DNA of 64,000 nt from Eudromia elegans (Eukaryota > Chordata > Aves > Tinamiformes > Tinamidae): assembly GCA_003342815.1 (NCBI GenBank), contig PTEX01000145.1, positions 1,828,201 to 1,892,200 of the forward strand, in the 5' to 3' direction. Every line of letters starts with the position of its first letter. The first letter of the stretch is position 1. Both the position numbers and the translations under genes were made by a program. Below the pieces are notes generated by a model. The model was not told the origin of the DNA and made no database searches. It worked only from the letters and a program-made list of their open reading frames with translations. Shown piece after piece: positions 47,736 to 60,950 of this stretch.

Positions 47736-50623
47736 CTTTGATCTCCTTCTCTTTGTGAACTTCCAGAAGAACAATTATAGACATATCTTGGCCACATTAT
47801 ATGCCAAGGAAGATCATTCGCCTAAATGAACTGGCAGTGAGATACCAACAAGCAAAATAATTTTAAGCCCTAAACGTGAGAGATTATCTTTCCCTCTTTC
47901 TCTGGGAACTTAACTGCATCAAGTTATTACTGCGAGAGGGGACAGATCTCATTATGAAAAGGTATGCACTAAACATCTCAGTTCTGACATAATTTAATAT
48001 CTTCAAAGAACTGTGAGGATAAATGAGGATCTTCAGTCACATTATATTAATCAAATAGTCACTAAGCCATTAGTCAAGTAGTCATCAAGTCACCAACCCA
48101 ATAAAGAAATCCATCTCTGGTAAGTTTTTTGCCACCTGGCAGACTTCTAAACATACATGTTAATTCTGAAGTCAAAATATCCCCACTTTTCTGTGAAAAG
48201 CAAAAAAGTTCCTTTTAAACTCAGGGTTTATTCAGGAAGTTTTATTTTGTTACTTTATGTTTTAGTAGTGGCTGGTTATCCAACTGTGCTCCTACTTATT
48301 AGTCACAGCTGTTTTTTTCTCTGTTTAATGGCATTGGCAGTAAGAAAGTAACTGTTTGCTTGATCAAAGTGATTTTCCTTTTAATTCCCTTTGCAGCAGA
48401 GCTTCTAACAAACCAAGTCAAACTCTGCTGTGCTAAAGAAGTATTTCCAGAGAAGCTGTATAGCTACAGGTTAAACAGATTGCATCTTCTGCTAAACCTG
48501 GAGATCCTCTGCTGGTATGGTATGATATATTAAAAAAAAGCCAAATCAAATCAAAGTAACCTCTGAAATTGATGGATGGCAAAGGGGAAAAACAATCAAA
48601 CAGGCCAACCAAACCAATCCTACAGCAGCCTAAGAAGAGTAATAAAGGATTAGTTTCCTTCCTGTGCCCATTTAAAAGCAAGCAATTATTTAAGTTCTGC
48701 CCCAAGGGCTCTTGTTATTTTATATCAGTTTCTCAGACTGTTAAAAGAAGCAATACTTCTTAGGTATGCACAATTATTTGAGATTAAACTGATCTGAGGC
48801 ACACCAGTGTTCTGATAACACAGACTTAAATAAATACACAACTTAATGCATCTAAATAGCTTAACTCATTTGCTTTTAAACTTTAGTCCCTTTAAAATTA
48901 GGCTTCCAGTGTCTATAGAGCTTTTTTAAAGAGATTTTCATTCCTCACAGGTACTAATATTCTATAATGAATTAATTATTTTTCTATGCTAAAGTTGAAT
49001 TAAAGTGTAATATAGACAGCTCAAAGACAATAGTAATGTGTGAGATAATATGATTTTCTTTTTACAGATTACTAAATCATAGTAAAAAATGGGAGTCAGA
49101 TTTTTCTTCTCTTTTTGCCTGTGCATTTCAATGGACAAGAAGACTTTTCTGAATTATTATTTGAATATTATTTGTTGTTTATTTTTTATTGTTTTAATTT
49201 TTTTTTTACTCATCTGCAATGGAATTTATTAAAATGTTACATGTTATTCAGATATGCAGAGTTTGCTACTGAAAATGTATACAGTACACAGAGTAATGTT
49301 ATGGGCCCAGGAAAGTTATGTTCTCCAAAGATTGGATAGAATTAATTGTCTGCATAAGGTTACTTCATGCATATACTTGCAGGTCAAAGCCATACCCACT
49401 TATAAGGGTGTTTATGCATTTTACGTTAGACTCTGTAGAACGAAAGCAGACCAAGGAGTACGGGACATCACAGGACAACTTCTAAATAAGAACTTAAGCT
49501 TCATAAAAATTGGACTTTCTCAAACTGCTGTTCTCCCAGCCCAAGAGTTTTCATAAAAGTTCATCGTTTTATAGTGGTTCAGACTGAACAAAGAGAAGGG
49601 GAACTATTTCTAGCACAAAATCCTTATATGTCTATATGAGGGAACTCTTCTGAAACCAGGGAGTTCAGCCATTAACTCTTTCAGGCTGAAGACAACCAAA
49701 ATCCAGGATTTCCAAATGCTTGAAAAGGCTCTCAAGCTGTTTGGCTTCTACAGGAAGAGAGACAACAGCAATGCCACGTTTTTCATTGCTGCCAAAGTGC
49801 TGGGAGTCTGTGCCTGGGATTTGCTAGTGGCTGGCTCTGGAAAACCACCTGTTCAACCATGTGGGGACAAGCAGCACTTTGATTCTTTATATACATTCCA
49901 TTAAGAGATGTAAATGTCTAATTCTGCATCCCTAAATTGCTCTCCGGGGTGTTCAGAGCTGTCTTGTCCTCTCCATTGTGTATTTATGAAAGTTAGGCAT
50001 GTTTTCTCTGCAGTTCAAATTACATCTGAAAGGACAGATGCCTAATTTTAAGATTGATTCGGTTTGGATATTAACCTGGAGAGGGGATTAACCCAGTTAA
50101 TGTCCGCTGTCCCAGTCCTTCAAGTGCACAAAGACAGCACCTTGTAGGGGGATGTTGTGCATTTTTATGTGCCTTAAGAAACAGAGGTGCTGCAGTTTAC
50201 AGACTGAACCCCTTCATATTCACACATTGGTTTGAGCTGTGTCATTCTGTTAATTTTAATGCCCAAAGCACTTTTGTCTAACCATGTTTTTCTGTGCCTT
50301 CAATGAAGCGTAACAATATGAACTCTAAGTTACGACTATTGGTGATACATAAATTGTGGAAAGAACTGTCTTAATTCAAACTGTATTTACTGAAATATTT
50401 TTCGTGAGAAACCTCACGAACCTCATATACATGAAACAATTCTTTATAGGAACAAGAACCTAATGGCAGTTCAACAAATGAACAAAAAATATAAAAGAGC
50501 ATTGGTTCCCCAGGAATACATAGTTTTGCATTTTAGATCTAAGATGCTCTGTGTTACACACAAGAATTCTATTCTAGCAGCTATTCTAGCATAGAATAAT
50601 GCTCAAGGTTCCTGATTTTGTCT

Positions 50624-50674
50624 AATGAATATGTTGCTATAATGAATATGTTGCTATAATGAATATGTTGCTAT
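50624..50674. repeat. Perfect three-copy 17-bp tandem repeat
   Basis: AATGAATATGTTGCTAT is present three times without mismatch at 50624-50640, 50641-50657 and 50658-50674. Perfect identity suggests recent expansion and possible length polymorphism. Confidence 0.97.
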
Positions 50675-50934
50675 TCTGAGCCAGAGAAAAATCATAAAGA
50701 AGTATTTAAGATTCAAGGTAATACTAAGTGTACTTAGAAGCAGTCCAGATGGATAAAAAGAGAAAATGAAAGATAAGGATACAAAATTATACTTTTTTAG
50801 ATTTTTTTCATTAAAAAGATCAGAGTTTCTTGAGTTATATTTTATCTCATTTCTGATACTGATGACACAACAACTCCCATGCCATCTCTATGTATTTGGC
50901 TTCAATTTTTATTAATCTACATATGCTTTCAAAA

Positions 50935-50959
50935 TTTTTTTTTTTTTTTTTTTTTTTTT
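50935..50959. repeat. Poly-T tract (25 T)
   Basis: 25 T followed by AGG. No adjacent element recognised. Confidence 0.95.
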
Positions 50960-52764
50960 AGGAAAGACATTTAAAGAAACTGTTCACTTTAGAAAAGTCC
51001 AAACGGGTTTAGGAGAAAGTATTTTTTATTTTTAACAAGAAATGAAAGAATTGTTGATAAACTCACAGTGTGGGAAAGGCAGTCACACTTCAGAAAGTGC
51101 CTGCCTTGGTCTTAATGAATAGAAGAATAAAATGCTTAGTCTAGACTACTTTCTCTCAGCTTTAATATTACATAAAACACTGAGTGTTCCAAGTAAATAA
51201 ATAGCTCTGTTATGAAAAATATACCTATACCTTCTTGCTAACTAAGTGCACCTACAAAAAGCTATAGTAGTTTTATTAAAAGAAAATCTCCATAACCCTT
51301 GTGCAACTATTCATGTCTTTGTATATTCTACCGAGTGCTGATAGATCTCTGCTATGCTCAGATTTATTTTTTTTTCTCCTCTGTCGAAGGAGGGTATCTA
51401 TCCCAAAGTAAGTGCTATTATTACAGGACAGAAGGTAACAGAGGTTTCAGGCTCCAAGTGTTACTGTGATCGTATGCACTGAGTTGAAACCAAGTTGCAA
51501 GGCAAACACTTGCAACCTGCAAATAAGGTTGACTGAATTTATGTCAGGTATGCAAACTGAGAGAAAGTCTCAGTGGAATATTTGTGCTCATCAGTGAAGG
51601 ATCTGCAGCGATTGGTATTATTTTTTTAAGATAATTGGAAGCACCTAGACAATAACAAACAATCCCCCTCCTCCCAATAACTACAAGTTAGAATGATAGA
51701 AAAATTATAGAATATTTTAGAATATTTTTAAAAAAGAGCTGGTTTTGGCCCTGCTTAAAAACACTCTCATCATATATGGCAGGTGGCCATGTGTGCACAG
51801 TGTGGCAGTCAGTGATGATTCGGGCACACAGCCAGTCTTTCTTGTGTATCATGCATTCATTTGCTGAAATTTATTATTCAAAATGATCTTATTCTTAACA
51901 GGTGCCATAGATATTGAAATACTACACCAGATGTCCACATTATTTGATTGTTTACTAAAAACTGCATCATTCTTTTTATTGTCATGAAGACATTTTTAGA
52001 AAATTATGAAAGAAAGATAAGCTTTCTATCTATGTTTGTGGATGCTGATAGATGTATTTAACATGAAAAGCAGTTTTTTTAATGTCATCCAGTACAGTTA
52101 GTCTGGTTCTAAAATTGGAGATTTAGTCCTTCAGGTTATTTTGGTAAAATAAGGAACTTCATGGGTCATGTTCAGTTAGCAGAGGTTGCACTCTTCTCAT
52201 CTTCACATGGGAATGAGCTGAGGCTTCCTCTGTCTGCTTTAGCTGACGGAGCAACATCTTTTCCAGATGCTGTTTCCTGACAGATTGTATTTACAACAAG
52301 ATGTGTCATCTCAGTATGCTATTTATGAATACATTTAATTAAAATCCATTCATGCAGATGTAAAAGCATTTACCATTTAAGGAGGCTATGACAAGGACAT
52401 AGAGAGGACTTCTATTCCTGTAACTTCTTTGCTCTTTACTTGGTCTTTGCAGTATCTATCCGAATTGTCCAGAACATCCTTCAATCACCTGCTTGACTAA
52501 AGTGGTTTTCAACTATAGATACTACAAAAGAGAATGTTCTCAGAGAAGCCGTTCAATAATTAAAGGCTTCAGTTTAACATCTCTCAGATATTTGTGATTT
52601 TTAAATGCCTTATAAACTTAACAGGGACTCCATGCTTAATTATCAGGAACAATGTTGATGCACCTGCTACAAAAATAAAAACACTATTGCAGTAAACGTT
52701 TAAAGATCTTAAAATATGATCTTTAGAATGCCTCCAGAAGGTACATGGAACTGGAAAAGAGTAC

Positions 52765-54168
52765 AAGGTATGTTTATGGAGGGTCCTCTTCACCCCTCCT
52801 GGGAAACCTGTGGGCTCAGCTACCTCCCCAAAATACCTGTACATCAATGCATGTATGCATGTAGCATGAGAAATAAACAGGGAGAACTGGAGATCTGTGT
52901 ATGGTCACGGGGTTGTGATCTCATTTCAATCACAGAGACATGGTGAGATGATAGTTCACATGGCAGGAGTGCTGTTATGGATGGCTGTGTTCACTGATGA
53001 TAACTTCCTGACACAGATCGTGGAGGATCCGATGAGCAGAGGTGTGGTGCTGGACCGGGTATTAACAAATAAAGAAGGACTAGTTGGAGATGTGGAAGTT
53101 TGGACAGTCTTGGTTGCAGTAAGCCTTGGTTGCAGTGATCATGAGTTTCTGGAGTCCAGGATGCAGTGGGGACCAAGTAGGGCATTAAGTAGGATTGCAA
53201 ACCCGGGCTTCAGGAGGGCAAACTTTAGCCTCTTTAGAGACCTACTTGGATGAATCCTATATGCTATGGTCCTAGAAGGAAGCGGGATCCAAGAGAGATG
53301 GTTATTATGAGGTGATGAGTAGAAACTGAGCTGGACTGAAAACTGAATGGCAGAGCTCAAAGGGTTGTGATCAGTGGTGCAGAGTCTAATTGGAAACCTG
53401 TAGCAAGTGATTTCCCCTAGAGGTCTGAAACCCCATGAACCACACAGGCTGAGGGTTGGCTCCCTGGAGAGCAGCTGTGCAGAGAAAGACCTGGATGTCC
53501 TGGTGGACAACTAGTCACCAATGAGAGAGTAATGTGCCTTTGTGTCCAAGAAAGCCAATGGCATCCTGGGGGGCATTAGGCAGAGTGTTGCCTGCAGGTC
53601 AAGGAAAAGGATCCTCCCCCTCTACCCAGCCCTGGTGAGGTTACATATTGGGTGCTGGGTCCAGTTCTGAGCTCTGCAGTATAAGATGGACAGGTTGCTA
53701 TTGGAGAGAGTCCAGTGTAGAGCTACAAAGATGATCAGAGGACTGGGACATCTGTCCTGTGAAGAGAGGCTGAGAGAATCAGGCCTGTTCAGCCTAAGTG
53801 AAGACTGAGAGGGGATCTTACCAATGTGCATCAGTACAGGAAGATGTTGAGAGGATGGGACCAGACGCTTTTCTGTGGTGCCCAGAGATAGGAGAAGAGT
53901 CAAAGACCACAAACTGAAGCATACGAAGTTCTAAATTTCTAAATTTCTAAATTTCTACCTGAATTTGTGGAAAAACTTCTTGACTCCGAGGGTGACAGAG
54001 CACTGAGGCAGATTGCCTGGAGAGGTAGTGGAGTCTGCTGCTTTGAAGATATTCAAAACTTACCTGGATGTGATCCTATCCAATGTGCTCTACAATGTGC
54101 TTGTGCAGGGGGTTAGACTGAGTGATTTCCAAAGGCACTTCCATCCTTAATCATTCTGTGAATCTGTC
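52765..54168 (+). mobile_element. CR1 LINE with internal deletions
   Basis: Sense CR1 copy of about 1.4 kb. 52785-52980 matches the start of the ORF2 endonuclease (GCATGAGAAATAAACAGGGA, ISITETW). 52990-53250 is a later endonuclease part (DDNFLTQIVEDP, LTNKEGLVGDVEV, FRRANFSLFRDLLG). From about 53340 the sequence jumps to the end of the reverse-transcriptase region and runs through the 3' UTR (GAGGGTGACAGAGCACTGAG) to a decayed ATTCTGTG tail. Most of the polymerase is absent, so it is dead. An 8-bp unit (CTAAATTT) is repeated three times at 53931-53954 within the 3' UTR. The 5' edge is approximate. Confidence 0.93.
53931..53954. repeat. CTAAATTT x3 inside CR1
   Basis: Three perfect 8-bp units between GAAGTT and CTACCTGAATTTG of the CR1 3' UTR. 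It looks like slippage after insertion. Confidence 0.9.
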
Positions 54169-57100
54169 AAATAAATACATCTTACAAAAAAAAAGTTTCA
54201 TACAGATTAAATGTAATCGTACACAATAAAAAATGATACTGTAATAGTGTAAAGTATGAAACACATCACTCTAAAATGCTTAAGGATGCTTGTCTATTGC
54301 CAGTGGTTCAGGTATGTCATGATTCAGTCTTTTACCGACATGATCACATACTATTTTTATAGGCCATTTATTTTGTGCCATATTCAGGATGACAGACTGT
54401 CATCTTTCTAGTATCAGTCCATCATATCTGGCATTGATGGTGTAAGTGCTTCAGAAGTATCAGGAAGATAGAAAGGGAAAGATAGAAAGCCAAAGGGGAA
54501 GATAGAAAGCCAAATATAAACATAGGTTATTAGTGTGAATGGAGGACTATGGGCAGCATTTGTAAAAGCTTTCTTAGGAGCATAGTGCATGATACAAAGG
54601 AATTGGTGGATAGAAATAAGGGAATTGTTTCAGCTTCTTAGCTTTTCTGGTTGATGGGGATCTGAACAGTAAAAGAAAAATTACTTTGAATCAATATTAT
54701 CGTTAGATCACTATGCCTGGTTGAAGGCTGGTTTTGTCTACCTCTAGGAAGAATTCCTTACAATTCTCTTTTTAGGAAAAAAAAATACAAGAGTGGGGTT
54801 TAATTATCATATGAAATAAAATGCCTTTCACACTTCCAACGTTACAGACTGCATTACCATCCTCCAGAGAACTCTGCTGAGGGACTTCTGTTTAATGGGT
54901 GTGAAGTCACACACAGGGACCTCCCCCTGAGACCATTACTTCTCAGATGTATTTGATATTCTTGAATATCAATATTCTCTGTCAACATTCATATTATTGA
55001 ATATTGATATTCATAGAATAATATATTTAATATTCTTGAATACACTTCTTGAGTATGTATTGTGAATATCCTGCATTTCAGTAGTGCAGATGGTTTATCT
55101 GATGGTTTGTGTAGGACAGCAGATTCATGATGTTTAGGAAGGCTTCCAACATACACATCAGATTTTCAACAAAGAAGAAAGGATCTACACCTGCAAAACA
55201 TTTTAAGGACTCAGACTAATATATGGGGGTGATGTTTTTCCCTCTAATCTGTTTTTACACCAGATCAGAACTCAATCTGTACCTCTGGTACACATATTTT
55301 AAAAAGCCTCCCACTGAGTTATGTAAGACTGACCACTGAAACTAGTTGACATGATATGCTATTTCTTCAAATCTGACTCACTGGAAAAAGCCTAAATGTT
55401 CAGAGTAGGTTAATATACTGTAAAAAATAAATATACCCATCTCAGAATGCCTGTTCAGTAAGCATAGGGTAGGCACATAGGCAAAAGATGTCGTTAAGTT
55501 GGAAGGAACAAATGACATCTGGCTATTATGCTACCACAGTTGCAAAAAGAGAGAATAAAGTCAAAGAAGGGCAAAGAAATCCTTGGAAGCAAGATGAACA
55601 ACATTTGGGATTCTGGTAGAAAAACAGCTAATGGCATTAAAGAAATGTAAAACTGTCCGGAATAATATCAATTTACTACCACTGCTGTTGAGTAAACACA
55701 GTAGATTCTTCTGCCTTGGACAGTTTTGCCATTAGCACAAGAGAATCATTCATAACACAGCATCAAAGAAAACAAACAGAGATCTGTACTTAATTTGCAG
55801 CAAAACCCTGAGACAGCAACCTCAAGAAGATTAGGGCAAAGAACCTTGACAATATCCTCCACAAGCTGCACCTATAATATGAGTGAAAAGAATGTGTGTG
55901 TGATCAGAAAATCAATGAAACAGCATGTGAATCTGCCAGAAATATCCAGGCTAGGAAAAAAACAATAAATTGACAACTGCATCAGAAGCAGCAGAGCAGT
56001 ATATATTTAATGAATTCATAGCACATTGAAGGCAAAGGTGGTAGAGAAATCATAGGACCAAAATAAAAATGTAAGAAACAGAATATGTTACAGAGCATGG
56101 AGGTAGAATAAACTGAAGAATCATCAGAGAAAATCAGATTGAATGGGATCTAGAAAGGTCACTATATGCACTCACTAGCCCATGGCACAGTCAGCTTTTT
56201 TTTCCCATCGTCTTTCAGAGCTAGGAAAAAGGCCACCTGATAATGAGTGCAGGAATGCTGAAATCCAAATCAAATCCAAACTCATTCATTGAGCAAAGCA
56301 GAATCACTTTGTATTGCTGTGGAGGGCTAGTTAGCTGGTTTTAAAAAACATCCAGGTAAGGAAGTTGCAGGTAAGTCCTATCTTAGTTAAGACCTCTCAC
56401 TTTGTGACTTAACTGTTCAACTCTAGGCCTAATTTCAGAGAAAGTAACTTCTCACCAGATAGACGCGCATTCCTAACTTGGACATACACAGATGTACTGC
56501 AACCCCTGACTGCACAGACAGATCCCTTCTGTCCATAAACCTTGCAAGAGGTCAAAGGACAAATTGGTCTTGCAGGCTGAATTCCCCACTGACCCATAAG
56601 GGTCAGTGGTGAAGCAGTTTGAGAGGTAGAACAGAGGGAAAAACATCCTCTGTCATGGATCTTTCTGTCCAAATAAGATTTTTAGTTTCTCAAACTGTCA
56701 GGCTGGTTCTTTTGACAACCATTTACATCTGTGGACATGTAAGATACTGATGACACAATAGTCAGTGTCAGTACTGTTGAGGATGTCTTTTTTTTACTGG
56801 ATAGGATGTAGTCACTAAAGAGAAGCGGATATTTTGCATCTTGTCTGGGATTAATTATTAAATCTACCATTACCCTGGCAGTTCTGTCAATGACAAAAAT
56901 CTATCAAAATCAGTCCTTTGGAAATTGCTGCAAAGAAGATGGGCTTGAGGTGGAAGATAACAAAAACTCACAATGACTCTTCCACCTTTCACAAAATGTT
57001 TTTTTTTTTACTACTGGAAATGAATAGTGGCAATGTTTTTTACCTGACTACCAGTGGGTGGATATTCATTTTATTTCAAAAATGGGTTTCTAATCACTTT

Positions 57101-58580
57101 AATGCCAACTAGGACTGCATAGTAAAAGGCAAATAAATTAACCATTTCACTCTAAACAAAATCTTAGACTCACAATGTAATTCAATTGCAAGAAAAGTCT
57201 TCTGACAGTAAATAAAATTTTATAGTACATGTAAATAACAGTTCAAGTGACTCAATTTAGCAGTGACAAAAGCTGTTTTCAATGCTGAGTAATTGTTCAA
57301 ATTGCCCCCTTTCACCAAAAAAATAGCAGATAAAATGAGCCAATTTATGTAGCATTGACAAGGATTGTTTTCAACTCCAGGCATTCTGTTAAAGTTGTTT
57401 AAAATTAAGTAGATGGTTGCCAAATTGATGCAATTACTTAGACATCATAAAAAGGATTTTAAAACTATAAATGCATCTGCTAACAGTATTAAATTGAGGC
57501 AATTAGCCAACGGGAGTTTTAACCTTCATCTAGCCACCGGGAATCCATTTGGACATGAGAGGTACTTTCATATATGTCTTACTGTACTTTATATTGGTAA
57601 TTAAGCAGGGGAATTACCTTGAGATAAATTACCAGTATGTGCTTCCAAAGGTGTGCATATCCATAGCCAGCATGAAACAAGACACTGCAGATGCTGTTTT
57701 CCCATTAATTGGTGCTTCATGGACTGTGGTGATATTATTTCCCCATTACGTTTCATGCATGCACATTTTGTTATTTAGTCAATATTTATCATAGTGGAAA
57801 GCATCTGGAACCAAACCTATTTCATTAGAGGAGAGCAACTGTACAAAATGAGGCATGTGAAGTTGCACTGGTTGCTTCCATCTCTAGAGGAGTGCTTGGT
57901 GCTGCACAGTCTAGGACCCTTGCCTGTAACAGGCAGGCTTTGGCAGCTATGCTGTTGTTTTCAAAGGATCTCTGTATATGATTTTTTTAAATAGGATTAT
58001 GGGAAGCAAAAACCAATTTCCAAAACTCTCTAGTATTAAACATAATGACAAACAGAACTAATGTTAGAGCAGGAATGGGACACTGCCACTGAAACTCACC
58101 TCAAATCTGCTCAGGATTGTGCTGTGTGGTGTGGGGCTAGTCATGTAGACACAGAAATACCAAACAGCATTAGCCCACAGAGAGTAAAATAACGCCTTTT
58201 AAGCCTCAGTATAAGTGTAATACTGGGAATCATAAAACACTTAAGTAAATGCTTAGAAGGGCAGATTTTAATTAGTAACTTTCCCACAACCCTTAGGCTC
58301 TTCTTTAGCCATTGTTCATCCCAGACCAGCGGGGTTCCTTGGCTGAGGATGGACCAGAATCCATTTGTCCATGTTCTTAATTGTAGGAAGAGAATTCCGG
58401 ACTTGAAATATGGCTCTGACACCCCAGAGGTGTAAAAGAGAATTACAGAAGATCATTAGAAATAACAATTTCTATTCCTTGTTAAAACTTCCATATCTCC
58501 AAAATTTTATGATAATATCATCATCCTGGTATCTGCATAATACTCCTTCTTACACTAATCAGGCTTCCACTCTGATGATT
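54169..58580. other. Gene-free intergenic stretch
   Basis: AT-rich DNA with clustered inverted repeats at 54953-55012. The segment 57100-57800 is low in repeats and rich in CAATTA/AATTA words, in the style of a conserved non-coding element. Open frames such as 57549-57794 have no known family. Confidence 0.6.
54953..55012. repeat. Cluster of inverted repeats in AT-rich DNA
   Basis: TTGATATTC-TT-GAATATCAA at 54953-54972 is a 9-bp-arm hairpin. GAATATCAATATTC at 54964-54977 is also repeated as its exact reverse complement at 54999-55012. The two overlap, so alternative hairpins are possible. Confidence 0.9.
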
Positions 58581-58589
58581 TTTCTAAAA

Positions 58590-59460
58590 TAACATGATTG
58601 AGATCATCAGAAGTCAGACTGGAAAGCTTTTATATAGAGTTCCACAGAGTTCTGCCCTGAGTCCATTTAATATTTTCATTAAAGTCTTGGATGGGTAAAT
58701 AGAGTTTATTAAATCTGCAGGCAATCTGAGTCTGGGAGGCAATATAGGCACTTTGGAAGACAGATCTAGAATTCAAAATGGTCTCAAAAATTGTACAAAT
58801 GGCTTTAAAAAGTGAGAGGCTTTTCAAAAGTCTAAAATGCTAGACTTAGATAAGAATAATCAGTAACAGTAAATCAAGATAGTAAAAGATTAAGAAACTG
58901 TCCTCTTAAGAAAGAGTATTTTAGCAGGCTATATAAACAGAAAATACAGCTCATTAAGAAATCCTTTCATTCTGCTCAACATACCAACTGATGTACTGTG
59001 TCCATTTTGAGGTAGTGCAGGTCAAGACAAACATGGTAAATTTGGATGGAATTTCATAAGAAATTGTCAGAAGAATCAGGAAAACATGACTTTTAGGGAA
59101 AGAACAAAGCAGGCAGGTTTGCTTATTTTAAAAAAGGCAAACTCAAGAGACATAGTTAAAATCTGAAAATTTTAACATTTTTTGGCAAAGAAGTCAATGA
59201 ACTGTTCTTACACACATTGAACATTGGATGAGGGATGAGAACCTTAAGGTGGGGCAAATAAAATTTAGGACATATAATAAACAAAATAAGGCAGGAGAGT
59301 TAAGAGAGCAGTGAAATCACTGTTGAGGATTTTAAGAACAGATTAAAAATCTATTGGAGGAATGAAATATTGTGGACTCTGTTATTGGACATTACAAAGG
59401 GAAAATTAGATGACTATCCAAGGTCACTGTTAGATTTGTTTTCTTTGATTATTCATCTGA
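58590..59460 (+). mobile_element. Possible ancient CR1/L3-like LINE remnant
   Basis: Broken frames on the + strand resemble the end of a CR1-clade reverse transcriptase and 3' UTR. Around 58648-58740 the order is a CCTGAGTCCATTTAATATTTTC-type block (a decayed FNIF.. motif), a Leu-Asp-Gly, then SLGGNIG. Near 59315 GTTGAGGATTTTAAGAACAG resembles the CR1 3' UTR block GTGTTTAAGAA. Heavily decayed; could be chance similarity. Confidence 0.4.
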
Positions 59461-59934
59461 GACATTCCTCAACAAAAACTTTAAATAAGAAGTCTTTCAG
59501 CCTCAAATGATCTTGTTCAAATGTTAAATTGTTCAGACTATCCATATATTGACCCTGTTCTTCCATTTGCAAAATGCTATCTTTATATTTTAGCTGAAAT
59601 AATCATATGACACAAGACATGGAGAACTGACTCAGCCTGAAACATACATAAACCTATAGGAAAAAAAATGTTTAGAGTTCACTGACTGCTAAGATTATTT
59701 TCTCATCAATAGACAGCATACAAGAAAAATCCTCTGATCTCAGCCTTTGTTTCTTAATCTTTTTTTTTTTCTAGTTTCACTTCTTGAAGCAATACTGTTC
59801 AATGCATTTTATATGAAAGCTTATTCCAGCTTGATATCTCCAGAGCATGTCCCTCTCTTCCTTACTCAGTCAAGCTCAGCCAGTAGGATTTAATACAATA
59901 TTTTGCCTATTCCTTTTATTTTTGAAGAAAAAAG

Positions 59935-60063
59935 TTTTTCCTTCCTCCCTTCCCTTCTCTTCTTCCCTCCCTTCCTCCTTTGCTGTGCTCCTTTCCTTCT
60001 CTTTCCTCCTTTTCTTTCTCTCTCTTCTTTTTCTTCTCCTTCTTCCTTCACTTTCTTTCTTCT
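59935..60063. repeat. Long polypyrimidine tract
   Basis: About 129 bases almost entirely C and T on the + strand (few G, A interruptions near 59981-59990 and 60050), built from CTTCC, CCCTT and CTTT words. Such tracts can form triplex (H-)DNA. The open frame 59847-60101 over it is a low-complexity artefact. Confidence 0.9.
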
Positions 60064-60915
60064 GTGATTTTAATTTAGGAAAAATCTTACAATCATTTTA
60101 GAAATATTTTGTACAAGTTTTGTTTTACTGAGTCCTCTGCTTCTAGTAGTTACTATTAACCCTTGCTCGTTGCTATGATCTTAGTTTGGTGTTGCGGGAT
60201 TCAAATTGTTTTTTATCAAAAAAAGGTCAGAGTCCTCAAGGGTAAAATCATGTTTCTCTCATGTGAGTAAGAATATTTTTATTTCTCTGCATTCACCTGC
60301 ATACCATTACATTCTCATACATATAATTTATTTTTCTGCTGTCTGAAAATGACTGGATTGATATTTAATTATTTTTCCTTGGACTTCCTCTGGGGAAACC
60401 CCTGCACTCCAAAGCAAAACAGTAATTTTGATCAAACTCTCCTTCCAGTTGTCCTAATCTGAGAGATTTTTCTTCTCTGTTAATATCCTCCTTTTTTTCC
60501 TCTCTTACACCTTACTTTCTGTGTGAATTGTTCATGATATGTAGATATCCTGAGGTCTTTCCATCCTCCCAAAATTTTCAGGTTTTTCAAAGCTGGGAAA
60601 ATTGATTTTATTTGTCATATTTAATCATTTTCCTTTTGTTCCTTGGTGTTGTACAAGACTGCAGTTTAATTCTTGCCCTTTCAGGCTCTATCTTCTCTGT
60701 ATTTTCCTTTGTCTTCCTGCATGTCCTTGTTGCTCTCTCTCTCTCTCTTCCTCTCCAACTCTAGTTTCTGCCTAGACACTCTAGTTCTCCAGAATTACAC
60801 TCCATGTTCACTCCCACCCTGAAAGTAAGCATACCCAGTCTCATTGTAAGTGAGAACATTCAGGCAGCTTTTTCAATTTCACAGCAATAGAGCAATGAAG
60901 GAACTCAAGGAAGAG

Positions 60916-60950
60916 TTTTTGTTTGTTTGTTTGTTTGATTGTTTGTTTTT
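60916..60950. repeat. GTTT tetranucleotide repeat
   Basis: Seven or so GTTT units with one GATT interruption, ending in a T run. A similar shorter run lies at 7405-7427. Confidence 0.9.

Larger units (their letters stand above)
47736..52700. other. Gene-free intergenic stretch
   Basis: AT-rich non-coding DNA. Contains a three-copy 17-bp repeat at 50624-50674 and a 25-T run at 50935-50959. Open frames such as 49254-49556 and 49716-49904 have no recognisable domain. Confidence 0.6.

Noticed and set aside
52716-53912. Open frames considered as host genes
   Set aside because: Their residues (ISITETW, LTNKEGLVGDVEV, DLLG) are CR1 ORF2 and 3' UTR remnants.
59847-60101. 84-codon Ser/Leu/Phe-rich frame considered as a membrane protein
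   Set aside because: It is the translation of a polypyrimidine tract.
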